The notes beneath the pieces were generated by a model. That model searched no databases. It saw only the letters and a list, made by a program, of their open reading frames with translations, and was not told the origin of the DNA. A stretch of 33,706 bases of DNA, from contig JAQTNX010000008.1 of assembly GCA_028713635.1 (NCBI GenBank), positions 1 through 33,706 on the forward strand, written 5' to 3'. The position numbers and the translations under genes are program-made. This stretch comes from Candidatus Bipolaricaulis sp. Its GTDB lineage: Bacteria; Bipolaricaulota; Bipolaricaulia; UBA7950; UBA9294. Shown piece by piece: positions 25,693 through 33,706 of this stretch (the first letter of the stretch is position 1; each line of letters starts with the position of its first letter).

Positions 25693-27903
25693 ATGAACAG
25701 CCGCCTTTGGAGGTCGCTCTCCGGACTTGCCGTCGTTCTCATCGTCGCGGCCGTCATCCTGTCGATCTGTGCTCTGATTGCGGGGCAGCGGGCCGGGCGC
25801 GAGCTCGCCGCCGTCCGCGGTGAGCTGACCCGCCTGGGGCGGCAGATGGAGGCGAGCCGCGCGGCCGTCGACCCGGCGCTCACCGCGCGGTTCGATGAGT
25901 TGACGCGCCGCCTGAACGAGATCTCCGCCCAGCAGACGAAGGACGTCGACGCGCTCTCCCGACGGCTCGACGCATCTCGTCCCGAGGCGGGTTCGACGGA
26001 GTCCGTTTCCCCGGCGCCGGGCGCCGACGTCGACGCGTTGGCTCGGCGGATCGACGAAGCGTTTGTGCAGCTCGGTGGAGTCAACGCGACGCTCCCCGGC
26101 CTGAGCGACGATGTGCGCGCGTTGTCCGAACGGGTCGGCGAGGTCGAAGCCGCGCTGAGTGGGTTCGAGCGTCCGTCGTCGTCGCCGCGTGAGGCGGACG
26201 CCATCGGCGATGCGATCCGCTCCGCGACCGGAGAGACGATCCAGACGGGAAGCTTCGTCATTCTGAAATCGGGAACTCCGATCGGACGGGAATTCTTCGA
26301 GCTCTATCGCTCGGCCGACGGGTTCGCTCTTCGCTGTGCAGGAACAGGCCGGCGCCTTTCGGGGGCCACGTCGTTCACGGCGGCGCTCCTGACCGACGAG
26401 TCGTTCCGCGCCACGGCGTACGCCCTGCGCGGGTCGACGCGCGCAGGCCTCCTCGACATCCTCGTCGACGTCAGCGCGGACGGAGTCGAGGTATCGTCAG
26501 GAGTTCCGGGCGGCGTCCAAGTCAAAGTCCTCCCGCCAGGGAGCGTCGTGGTCCTGGACGAGGACATCTTCGCCCTCTTCGAGCTTCTCGAGAACGCACG
26601 GCAGCGGCTTGGCGGGCTCGAGGGGCTGTCTGTCCTCGTACCCCAGCAGGGAGTGGAGGCCTCGTTCACCCTCAGCGCCCCGGAGACCGTGACGTTGGCC
26701 GCCCCCGCCGAGCGCCTGGCCGGCGAGCGGCGCACGGCGACGATCGGAGAGGAGTGGGAGGCCGCGTACTATGTCGTGGACGGCCGCGTCGTCGGGGTCG
26801 AGGTCCCCGGCGAGGAGCTGTTCGCATATCGCAGCGACCGGTTCCCGAGCGGGTTCCTGGTCGAGAGCCGATCCATCGAGGCGCTGGCCCTCCCCATGGG
26901 GATCATCGAGAACAGGCTGCCGATCACGAGCAACGGCGTGAAGCTCGATGGGACGCTGACCTACCCCGCTGCCGGGGGAGAGACTCTGCCCATCGTTCTC
27001 CTCCTCCCCGATCTCGGTCCGTTCGATCGCGACGGAGATCGTCCGGGGCTGCAGACGGGACTCCTGAAGGAGATTGCTCGGGGTCTGGCCCAGGCGGGGA
27101 TCGCCTCCTATCGCCTCGACGCCCGGGGGATTGGCAAGAGCGAGGGCGTCTACGAGGACCTCTCGCTCAACGACCTTCTTACCGACGCGCGAGTTGCAGC
27201 CCTTGTGCTTCGCGGCGTGAAGCCCGCTGCCCAGAGCAAGATCTACGCGTTCGGCGTGGGCGTCGGCGGCACAATCGCTTCGCTCCTTGCGTCACAGGGG
27301 ACGGTCGCCGGCGTGATCACGTTCGGGGCGCCCGCCTACGCCCCCGACACGATGGCCCTCGACGAGTCCGCCCGTCGCGCGGCGGCCGACGGCGCTTCCG
27401 CGGAGGAGATCGAGCGGCTGCTGGCGAACGAACGGGACTTCTACCAATTCCTCAAGCAGTTGCAGGGCACGTGGGACGGCGTCTCGTACGAGGCGGTTCG
27501 GACGGCACTCCCATGGATGAGCGAAGAGGAGTTCGCGCGACGCCGGGAGTCGATGGCCCCCGTCCTTGTTCGGGATCTCATGGCCATCGACCCCGTTGCC
27601 GTGGCGGGCAGGGTCACGACCCGAATGCTGATTCTCCAAGGCGACAAGGACTTCCAGGTTCCGGTCGAACAGGCCGGTCGTCTCGCCCGTGCCGCGAGCG
27701 ACAACGGCAATGTCAACGTCGAGCTGGGAATCCTCCTCGATGTCAACCACGTCGGACGACCGCACAGCGAGTCTGCAGCGTCCGAGAACCGGCACCTGGA
27801 GCGTCACATCGACATCCAGGTCGTCGGCTCGATTGCCGAATGGCTGAGCGGGGATGTCGAACTGCGGCCCGGAGGCACCGGAAGCCCGGCGTCGGCCAGC
27901 TGA
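25693..27903 (+). CDS. Membrane-anchored coiled-coil protein with C-terminal alpha/beta-hydrolase-like domain
   Basis: N-terminal TM SGLAVVLIVAAVILSICALIAG, heptad-like region, C-terminal LPIVLLLPDLGPFDRDGD...RLDARGIGKSEG...GVGVGGTIAS...LILQGDKDFQVPVEQ...DVNHVG. Confidence 0.82.
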   Translation: MNSRLWRSLSGLAVVLIVAAVILSICALIAGQRAGRELAAVRGELTRLGRQMEASRAAVDPALTARFDELTRRLNEISAQQTKDVDALSRRLDASRPEAGSTESVSPAPGADVDALARRIDEAFVQLGGVNATLPGLSDDVRALSERVGEVEAALSGFERPSSSPREADAIGDAIRSATGETIQTGSFVILKSGTPIGREFFELYRSADGFALRCAGTGRRLSGATSFTAALLTDESFRATAYALRGSTRAGLLDILVDVSADGVEVSSGVPGGVQVKVLPPGSVVVLDEDIFALFELLENARQRLGGLEGLSVLVPQQGVEASFTLSAPETVTLAAPAERLAGERRTATIGEEWEAAYYVVDGRVVGVEVPGEELFAYRSDRFPSGFLVESRSIEALALPMGIIENRLPITSNGVKLDGTLTYPAAGGETLPIVLLLPDLGPFDRDGDRPGLQTGLLKEIARGLAQAGIASYRLDARGIGKSEGVYEDLSLNDLLTDARVAALVLRGVKPAAQSKIYAFGVGVGGTIASLLASQGTVAGVITFGAPAYAPDTMALDESARRAAADGASAEEIERLLANERDFYQFLKQLQGTWDGVSYEAVRTALPWMSEEEFARRRESMAPVLVRDLMAIDPVAVAGRVTTRMLILQGDKDFQVPVEQAGRLARAASDNGNVNVELGILLDVNHVGRPHSESAASENRHLERHIDIQVVGSIAEWLSGDVELRPGGTGSPASAS

Positions 27904-27955
27904 CGGACAGCGGACATTGTCCCTCGGAGAGCGGATTCGCTATGCTCGACTCACC

Positions 27956-28411
27956 ATGCTGACGTATCGGAAGGCGACGGCGAAGGAGCGTGATGCCTTC
28001 CTCGTGCTCTTGCGAGAGAAGACCGGCGGCTATCTCGAGCCCACCCTGCGCGTCATGGGGATGACGTGGGACGAGTTCGCGGACATGGTCCGAACCGTCG
28101 GCGAGGTGCGGGCGATCCTGCGGACACGGACGGTGGTCGGGTTCGCGTGGATCGAACGCCGTGACCGTACGCTTCACGTCCACGGCGTCGCCCTCGAACC
28201 GCCGTTCCGCGGACAAGGGATCGGCACAGCGGTCTTCCGAGACCTCGAGGAGGAGTTTCGTGCTTCGGTGGACGGCATCGAGCTTGGAGTTCACGACTCG
28301 AATCCCAGGGCCCGCGCCCTCTACGAACGCCTGGGGTTCCACGTCGAGACGGCTCTGCCCGACGTCGGGTTCAGCGTCTTGCGCAAGCCGATCAGCGCGC
28401 CTCGCGCGTAG
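27956..28411 (+). CDS. GNAT N-acetyltransferase
   Basis: MLTYRKATAKERDAFLVLL...VHGVALEPPFRGQGIGTAVFRDLEEEFRA...NPRARALYERLGFHVE. Confidence 0.9.
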   Translation: MLTYRKATAKERDAFLVLLREKTGGYLEPTLRVMGMTWDEFADMVRTVGEVRAILRTRTVVGFAWIERRDRTLHVHGVALEPPFRGQGIGTAVFRDLEEEFRASVDGIELGVHDSNPRARALYERLGFHVETALPDVGFSVLRKPISAPRA

Positions 28412-28431
28412 CTCGTCAGCGAGGTGAGACC

Positions 28432-29262
28432 ATGTCCGTCGAGTACCGCCCGCTCTGTGAGGCCAGGCTCTCGGACCTTGTCTGCTGTCCCGGCGGCCTC
28501 GAGCTTGCCGGCAAGTCGTTCGCGGGCCGCCTCGGACTTGTCGCCGACTGGCATCGGGATCGGCTGCGGGAAGGAATGCGAGGCTTCGTCGCGTACGCGG
28601 AGGGCGTGCCGCGCGGCTTCGTCGAGTACGCGCCGGCGGACGTTGCCCCGTTCCCGATCGAGGCGCCGGGAGCCTGTGTGCTTCTCTGTTTCCACTGGGC
28701 GGGGACCCAGCCCGAGGACCCCCAGCACCTCGCCGAAGAGCGGCGGATGATCGAGGCGGCGACGGCCGACGCGCGCCCTGCGTTCGCCGGGATGGCGGCA
28801 CTCGGCTGGAGTCATCCAACGCACTACCCGATCGCCCTGCTTCTCGGACTTGGGTTCCGCGAGATCGTTCGCGACGAGCCGATCGCCCTTCTCTGGCTTC
28901 CGTTCCAGGCAGGATCGGCGACGCCGACCCTCGCTCGCCCCACGTTCCGCGCACGGGACCTCGGTGCGCATGGAGTCCTTGCCATCGATCAGGCCTGGAG
29001 CGCTCGCTGTCCGTACAGCATCCACTTCGCCGAGCGGATGAGAGACGTTGTCAGCACACACCCCGACCGTGAGTCGATCGACCTTCGACAAGTCCGCATC
29101 GACACCCGCGATGAGGCATTCCGCCTCGCGGCGTCGCCTTGGGATTGGGGCTGGACGTACCTGAACGCCGAAGAGATCAGCCTCTTCCAGTACGGTGGAG
29201 ACACGCTCCGCGAGGAGATCGCCCGCCGCGTCGCGTCACTCGGGGATGCTCGAGCGGCGTGA
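28432..29262 (+). CDS. GNAT-like protein (divergent)
   Basis: MSVEYRPLCEARLSDLVCCPGGLELAGKSFAGRLGLVADWHRDRLREGMRGFVAYAEGVPRGFVEYAP... Confidence 0.6.
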   Translation: MSVEYRPLCEARLSDLVCCPGGLELAGKSFAGRLGLVADWHRDRLREGMRGFVAYAEGVPRGFVEYAPADVAPFPIEAPGACVLLCFHWAGTQPEDPQHLAEERRMIEAATADARPAFAGMAALGWSHPTHYPIALLLGLGFREIVRDEPIALLWLPFQAGSATPTLARPTFRARDLGAHGVLAIDQAWSARCPYSIHFAERMRDVVSTHPDRESIDLRQVRIDTRDEAFRLAASPWDWGWTYLNAEEISLFQYGGDTLREEIARRVASLGDARAA

Positions 29263-29862
29263 TCGCCGAGCCGGAGGCTCGATGACGTACCGTACGATGG
29301 CTCGCGACGCCGACGGACGGGCGGCAACCTGAAATCCTGCGGCGAGGAACGTCGACAGAAGGCCGGTGTAGGCGTAGGCCGCCGGATACTCGCCGCTCGT
29401 TGGGGCGATCGGGTACGCCTCGACGATGCGACCTCCTCGGTCGCGCACGAAGGCGACGACAGCGTCGAGCAGGTGCGCCGTGATGCCCTGCCTCCGATGG
29501 CGCCGGGCGACGAAGAAGCACGTGATCGACCACACCGGTTGTTCGTCGACCGGCTTCAGCGTCCGGGAACGGGCAAGGCGCGCGTACCGCTCGCGGGGAG
29601 CCACCGCGCACCAGCCGACCGGCTCGTCGCCGACGTAGGCGAGAAGCCCCGGCACGTCGCCGGACGCCACGATCGCCTTGAACGCCTCGCGATTCCTCTC
29701 ACCCTTTCGAGCCGTGAACTCCGCCGCGGTCTCGCGCCACCACATGCACCAGCACCCGGCCTGAGCGCCGTGCGGTCCAAACAACGCCTCGAACTCGGGC
29801 CAGCGGGCAAGGGTCAAGGGCACGCAACGGACGGACAGGCTCTTCGATTCCTTTGCGCTCAT
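29236..29862 (-). CDS. GNAT N-acetyltransferase
   Basis: LLAYVGDEPVGWCAVAPRERYARLARSRTLKPVDEQPVWSITCFFVARRHRRQGITAHLLDAVVAFVRDRGGRIVEAYPI. Confidence 0.88.
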   Translation of the reverse strand: MSAKESKSLSVRCVPLTLARWPEFEALFGPHGAQAGCWCMWWRETAAEFTARKGERNREAFKAIVASGDVPGLLAYVGDEPVGWCAVAPRERYARLARSRTLKPVDEQPVWSITCFFVARRHRRQGITAHLLDAVVAFVRDRGGRIVEAYPIAPTSGEYPAAYAYTGLLSTFLAAGFQVAARPSASRAIVRYVIEPPARRSRRSSIPE

Positions 29863-29890
29863 GGACGAGAGAGTCTAGTGCCCGTACCGA

Positions 29891-29935
29891 GACCGGCCAA
29901 GCCGGGGCCGGCCAAGCCGAGACCGGCCAAGCCGG
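29891..29935. repeat. 15-bp tandem repeat x3
   Basis: GACCGGCCAAGCCGG / GGCCGGCCAAGCCGA / GACCGGCCAAGCCGG. Confidence 0.9.
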
Positions 29936-29959
29936 GAGCTGGCATCGACGGCGCGCCTG

Positions 29960-30940
29960 CTAGGTTCCCGTCGGGTGGACGATATTCGACAGGCTCCGGC
30001 GCAGACCGCCCGTGATCCGCTCCGAGGCTTCGGCCTTGGAGCGGCGATCCTGACGAAGGGCGTCGAGGCTCGTCGCGGCATCCTCCAGCGCGCGGAGGGC
30101 GCCGTACGCGCGAAACGCGGCTTCCGGAGCGAAGGGCAGAGGACGGACGGAGCGGTAGCCGTCGAGGAGCGCCTCCTGGAGTTCGGTGGCGGTCCTGCGC
30201 TCACCGAGCTCGGCCCATAGAGGAGAGAGATCCTCGAGATCGGTGCCGGCGCGGCATCGGCCGAAGCCGACAATCCCGGCGACTCTTTCCTTCAGACGGA
30301 GCTTCCGCAGTCGAAGGTCGCCGTGGATCGGCCTGGCGTCGGTGGATTCCGGCGTGTGGTCGGCGATCAACGCCGCGGCATCGGTGAGGAGAAGAGGATC
30401 GCCCGGCAGGGTGAAGACGGAGCGAAGCGAGTCGCACGCAGCGAAGGCCCGACCCGCGGCGTCCCCTTGCGACGGCGCAATCTCCTCGGGCCAGCGGAAT
30501 CCCTCCGCGTGCCGATGAAGTGCAGCCACGACTGACCCCATGGCCGAGACCTCATCCGGTGTCAGTTCCGCCTCGCGCCGCTCGCCTTCGATCCAACGAA
30601 TCACGGAGCAAGAGCGGGTTCCAGGGACGCCCTCCATCGACACGCTCGAGAAGAGGTCCCCGCGGAGCGTCAAGAGCGGCTCCGGCACGGAAAGCGAGGT
30701 ATCCCGCCCCAGGGCGGCGAGCCACAAGAGTTCGCGGCGGAGCATCCCGAGATCGCGCCCCGGATCGCCGATTCGCACCGCGAAGATTCCGCCACCAAGC
30801 GCGGCGCGAAAGACAATGTGGCTCCCTTGCCCGATGTAGGTGAGGTCCGGGGCGAGTCCGTAGGCAAGAAGCGCTTTCTTTGCCAGCGCCTTGTAGCGAT
30901 CGACCCGCTCTTCCTCGGACAGGATTTCGAAACGCCTCAT
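29960..30940 (-). CDS. Aminoglycoside-phosphotransferase-like protein
   Basis: MRRFEILSEEERVDRYKALAKKALLAYGLAPDLTYIGQGSHIVFRAALGGGIFAVRIGDPGRDLGMLRRELLWLAAL...PIHGDLRLRKLRLKERVAGIVGFGR. Confidence 0.8.
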   Translation of the reverse strand: MRRFEILSEEERVDRYKALAKKALLAYGLAPDLTYIGQGSHIVFRAALGGGIFAVRIGDPGRDLGMLRRELLWLAALGRDTSLSVPEPLLTLRGDLFSSVSMEGVPGTRSCSVIRWIEGERREAELTPDEVSAMGSVVAALHRHAEGFRWPEEIAPSQGDAAGRAFAACDSLRSVFTLPGDPLLLTDAAALIADHTPESTDARPIHGDLRLRKLRLKERVAGIVGFGRCRAGTDLEDLSPLWAELGERRTATELQEALLDGYRSVRPLPFAPEAAFRAYGALRALEDAATSLDALRQDRRSKAEASERITGGLRRSLSNIVHPTGT

Positions 30941-31014
30941 GGGGAGAGTTTCCCCTGCCACGGTTGCGGCCACAACCGCGAGTCTCGGCGCCTCTCGGTG
31001 AGCTACGATGAGGC

Positions 31015-31680
31015 ATGGACAAGCGAGAGAACCCCCGATCGATTGATCTCGAGCGCTGGCCGCGGCGCGAGGCGTTCGAGCTGTTCCGCGGGTTCGGGTT
31101 TCCGTACTTCAATCTGACCGCTGACGTCGACGTCGGCCCGCTCCGAGAAGCGGTTCGTGCCTGTGGTGCATCGTTCACCGTGGCGCTCGTCCACGTGCTC
31201 GCGCGCGCGGCCAACGAGGTCCCCGAGCTCCGCCAGCGGATCCGCGGAGAAGACGTCGTTGAGCACACTACGGTGCATCCCTCCATCACCGTGCTTGCCG
31301 ACGACGAGGCGTTCCGCTTCGTGACGCTGAGGTACGAGGATGCCTTCGATCGTTTCGCGGCCGACGCGAAGCAGCGCATCGAGCGTGCGCGTCTTGCCGA
31401 GTCGCTCTGGTCGGAGCCCGATCGGGACGACCTCCTGTTCATGACGGCGATCCCGTGGGTTGCGTTCACGGGGATGATCCACCCGGTTCCGCTCGATTCG
31501 CCGGACTCCGTGCCGCGGATCGCGTGGGGCAAGTACCGCGACGTCGGCGGTCGACTTGCGATGCCCCTCAATGTGCAGGCCCACCACGCGCTGGTTGACG
31601 GAGTTCATGTCGGACGCTTCTTCGGCTGCGTGGAACGGCTGCTTGCCTCGCCGGACAGGACGCTCGGGGCAGCGGCCTAG
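31015..31680 (+). CDS. Chloramphenicol-acetyltransferase-like (CatA-type) protein
   Basis: SIDLERWPRREAFELFRGFGFPYFNLTADVDVGPL...QAHHALVDGVHVGRFF (HHxxxDG catalytic motif). Confidence 0.88.
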   Translation: MDKRENPRSIDLERWPRREAFELFRGFGFPYFNLTADVDVGPLREAVRACGASFTVALVHVLARAANEVPELRQRIRGEDVVEHTTVHPSITVLADDEAFRFVTLRYEDAFDRFAADAKQRIERARLAESLWSEPDRDDLLFMTAIPWVAFTGMIHPVPLDSPDSVPRIAWGKYRDVGGRLAMPLNVQAHHALVDGVHVGRFFGCVERLLASPDRTLGAAA

Positions 31681-32990
31681 GCGATCGCCACGGCCTCGAG
31701 GTCGTAATCGTCAAACCCGACGATTCGAGCGCGCACGAACGTGCCCGTGGAGAGGCCCTTGCCGCGAAGTCGAGTGATGGCGTCGACATCGGGGGCCTGC
31801 GTTGCCGTTCGGGCGCTCCAGACGCCGCGCCGCCCTGCAGGCGCATCGACGAGCACCTCGACGTCCGTCCCGATGCGCGCCTTGTTGGCTCGGCGCACGA
31901 TCTCCCGCTGCAGCTCCATCAGCCGTCGGAGACGGTCCTCGACAACGTCTGACGGGACGCGATTCGGCAGCGTCGCGGCGGGAGTCCCTTCCTCGGGGGA
32001 GTAGGCAAAGGCACCCACATGGTCAAAGGACAGGTCCCGAACGAAGCCGAGCAGCTCGCGGAACTGCTCCTCCGTCTCGCCGGGGAAGCCGACGATGAAC
32101 GTCGTTCGTAGAGAAACACCCGGCACCCGCTCGCGCCACCGCTCGATCAGGCGCAAGCAGTCGGCCTGCGTGACGTGCCGGCTCATCGCCGCGAGGATCG
32201 GGTCGGACAAGTGCTGCAGCGGCAGATCCACGTACGGCACGAGGTTGGGGAGTGTGGCGTAGGCATCGATGAGCTCGCTCGTCACGTGGGCCGGGTGAAC
32301 GTAGAGAAGGCGGATCCAGCGGAACTCCTGGATCGCAGACAGGTGTCGCAGGAGGTCGTGGATTCCGACGCCCGGGGACAGGTCGACGCCGTAGAGGCTC
32401 GTGTCCTGCCCGATGAGGTTGACCTCGCGGACGCCGAACGCCGCAAGATCGGACGCCTCGTGAAGGATCTCGTCCATCGGCCGGCTACGAAATGGGCCCC
32501 GAATCGACGGGATCGTACAGTACGAGCACCGGTTGTCGCACCCGTCGGAGACCCGCAGGTATGCGGTGTGGTGAGGCGTCAAGAGGAGTCTGCCCACGTC
32601 TTCATCGTCGCTCTCGGCGAGCCCGACCGCGCGAGCAACGGCCGCGTGCTCGTCGATTCCGAAGAACCCGTCGACTTCGGGGACCAGCGCGCGCAACTCC
32701 TCAGGGGATCGCGCGACAAGACACCCCATCACGAAGAGCCGCCTCGTCGGCACCTCGGTACGCCACCCGGCGTACTCGCAGATCGCGTCGATCGACTCCT
32801 CTCGCGCGGGTGCAATGAACCCGCACGTATTGACGATGGCAACATCCGCCTCATCGAGCGGTGCTCCGACGATCGCGCCCGCGGCGGCAAGGCGGCCGAG
32901 GAGACGCTCGGAGTCGACCAGGTTCTTGGCGCAGCCGAGGCTGGCCAGGTGAACGCGGGGAGCGCGGGATGATTCGGGTTTCCTTGCCAC
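31677..32990 (-). CDS. rimO: Ribosomal protein S12 methylthiotransferase RimO
   Basis: VHLASLGCAKNLVDSERLLGRLAAAGA...RVSDGCDNRCSYCTIPSIRGPFRSR (radical SAM CxxxCxxC). Confidence 0.95.
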   Translation of the reverse strand: MARKPESSRAPRVHLASLGCAKNLVDSERLLGRLAAAGAIVGAPLDEADVAIVNTCGFIAPAREESIDAICEYAGWRTEVPTRRLFVMGCLVARSPEELRALVPEVDGFFGIDEHAAVARAVGLAESDDEDVGRLLLTPHHTAYLRVSDGCDNRCSYCTIPSIRGPFRSRPMDEILHEASDLAAFGVREVNLIGQDTSLYGVDLSPGVGIHDLLRHLSAIQEFRWIRLLYVHPAHVTSELIDAYATLPNLVPYVDLPLQHLSDPILAAMSRHVTQADCLRLIERWRERVPGVSLRTTFIVGFPGETEEQFRELLGFVRDLSFDHVGAFAYSPEEGTPAATLPNRVPSDVVEDRLRRLMELQREIVRRANKARIGTDVEVLVDAPAGRRGVWSARTATQAPDVDAITRLRGKGLSTGTFVRARIVGFDDYDLEAVAIA

Positions 32991-33103
32991 GGGTGGGTTC
33001 CTTTCGCGCGACGGGAGCCGATGCGACTCGGCATCCTAGCGGGACGGGCAGTCCGGGGCAACCAACTGGCCTGTGCAAGGCTTCCAGAGTAGAATACTCC
33101 AAC

Positions 33104-33658
33104 ATGGAATACCGTCCTTCACGCGGCTTTCCGGTTGAGTACGCCGCCCTTGGGTTTCTGGTCGAAGCCCCTCGCCACGGCTACGACCTCCACAGGGACC
33201 TGTCAGAAGGGCTCGGAGCCCTGTGGCACATTGCGTTGAGCCAGCTATACAGCGTCCTCCACCGCCTCGTCGAAGAGAAGTGGGCCGCAGTTGAAGTCGA
33301 GCCGCAGGAGGATCGCCCATCTCGCCAGATGTACTCCGTAACCGCGGAAGGGCGCCGAGCCTTCTGGCAGTGGGCGTGTTCCCCGGTGACGCACCCCCGC
33401 GACCTGCGCGTGATCTTCCTGGCCAAGGTCTACTTCCTCCGGAGGCTGCGGCCGGAGGCCGTCCGAGGGCTCATCGACGCTCAGAGACGCCAACTGTGCG
33501 ACATCGCGGCGGCGCTCAGGGAGCGGGGCTCCGCCTCGAGCGACGATGCAGCGGTCGCGGCGGCGACGTGTTCGTTCCGCGCAGGACAAATGGAGAACGC
33601 GATTCGCTGGCTGGATGCGAGTCGAAAGCTGTTGGAGTCCGCGAAGGAGGAGACGTGA
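33104..33658 (+). CDS. PadR-family transcriptional regulator
   Basis: FPVEYAALGFLVEAPRHGYDLHRDLSEGLGALWHIALSQLYSVLHRLVEEKWAAVEVEPQEDRPSRQMYSVTAEGRRAFWQW. Confidence 0.9.
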   Translation: MEYRPSRGFPVEYAALGFLVEAPRHGYDLHRDLSEGLGALWHIALSQLYSVLHRLVEEKWAAVEVEPQEDRPSRQMYSVTAEGRRAFWQWACSPVTHPRDLRVIFLAKVYFLRRLRPEAVRGLIDAQRRQLCDIAAALRERGSASSDDAAVAAATCSFRAGQMENAIRWLDASRKLLESAKEET

Positions 33659-33706
33659 AGCGTTGGTTGGCCGTGGGAATTGCCGTAGGCATCTTCATGA
33701 GTCTGT
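33655..33706 (+). CDS. Start of a signal-peptide/TM-bearing protein, truncated by window edge
   Basis: GTG overlapping the PadR TGA; AAGGAGG at 33644-33650; VKRWLAVGIAVGIFMSL... Confidence 0.7.
   Translation, partial: MKRWLAVGIAVGIFMSL

Noticed and set aside
29960-31680. Antibiotic-resistance cassette (APH + CAT)
   Set aside because: The APH-like protein lacks key catalytic residues, the genes are divergent, and no integron or mobile signatures flank them.
1-33706. tRNA or rRNA genes
   Set aside because: No cloverleaf-like or rRNA-like sequence recognised on reading either strand; tRNAscan/Infernal would be needed to exclude them formally.

Overview
GC-rich bacterial chromosomal window (about 33.7 kb) with roughly 30 supportable genes. 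Left part (1-14.8 kb): acyl-CoA synthetase, a secreted protein, cytidine deaminase, pyrimidine-nucleoside phosphorylase, a PhnD-PhnC-PhnE-PhnE type ABC operon, and a BMP-family (nucleoside-type) ABC operon. Right part (18-33.7 kb): HpnB-like glycosyltransferase, large secreted alpha/beta-hydrolase, several GNAT proteins, DUF486-type membrane protein, M20 peptidase, membrane-anchored hydrolase-like protein, APH-like and CAT-like proteins, RimO and a PadR regulator. Main discovery: a 2,783-bp mobile element at 14902-17684. It has 30-bp imperfect terminal inverted repeats (24/30 identical) that start exactly at an 8-bp target-site duplication (GCTTGCCT at 14894-14901 and 17685-17692). It encodes an IS1595-type transposase plus passenger genes: DUF3800, a 45-aa zinc-ribbon protein absent from the ORF track, and two small ORFs. 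Both ends carry matching subterminal hairpins, and the transposase and zinc-ribbon genes have divergent sigma70-like promoters around a dyad. Other signals: sequence-related hairpins at both SBP/ATPase junctions, a perfect 10-bp hairpin in the phn leader, a two-family tandem repeat array (22-bp and 24-bp units), a self-contained microprotein transcription unit, apparent loss of catalytic residues in an APH-like kinase and an alpha/beta-hydrolase, and recurrent leaderless promoter geometry. All calls come from reading the sequence; no database search was run.
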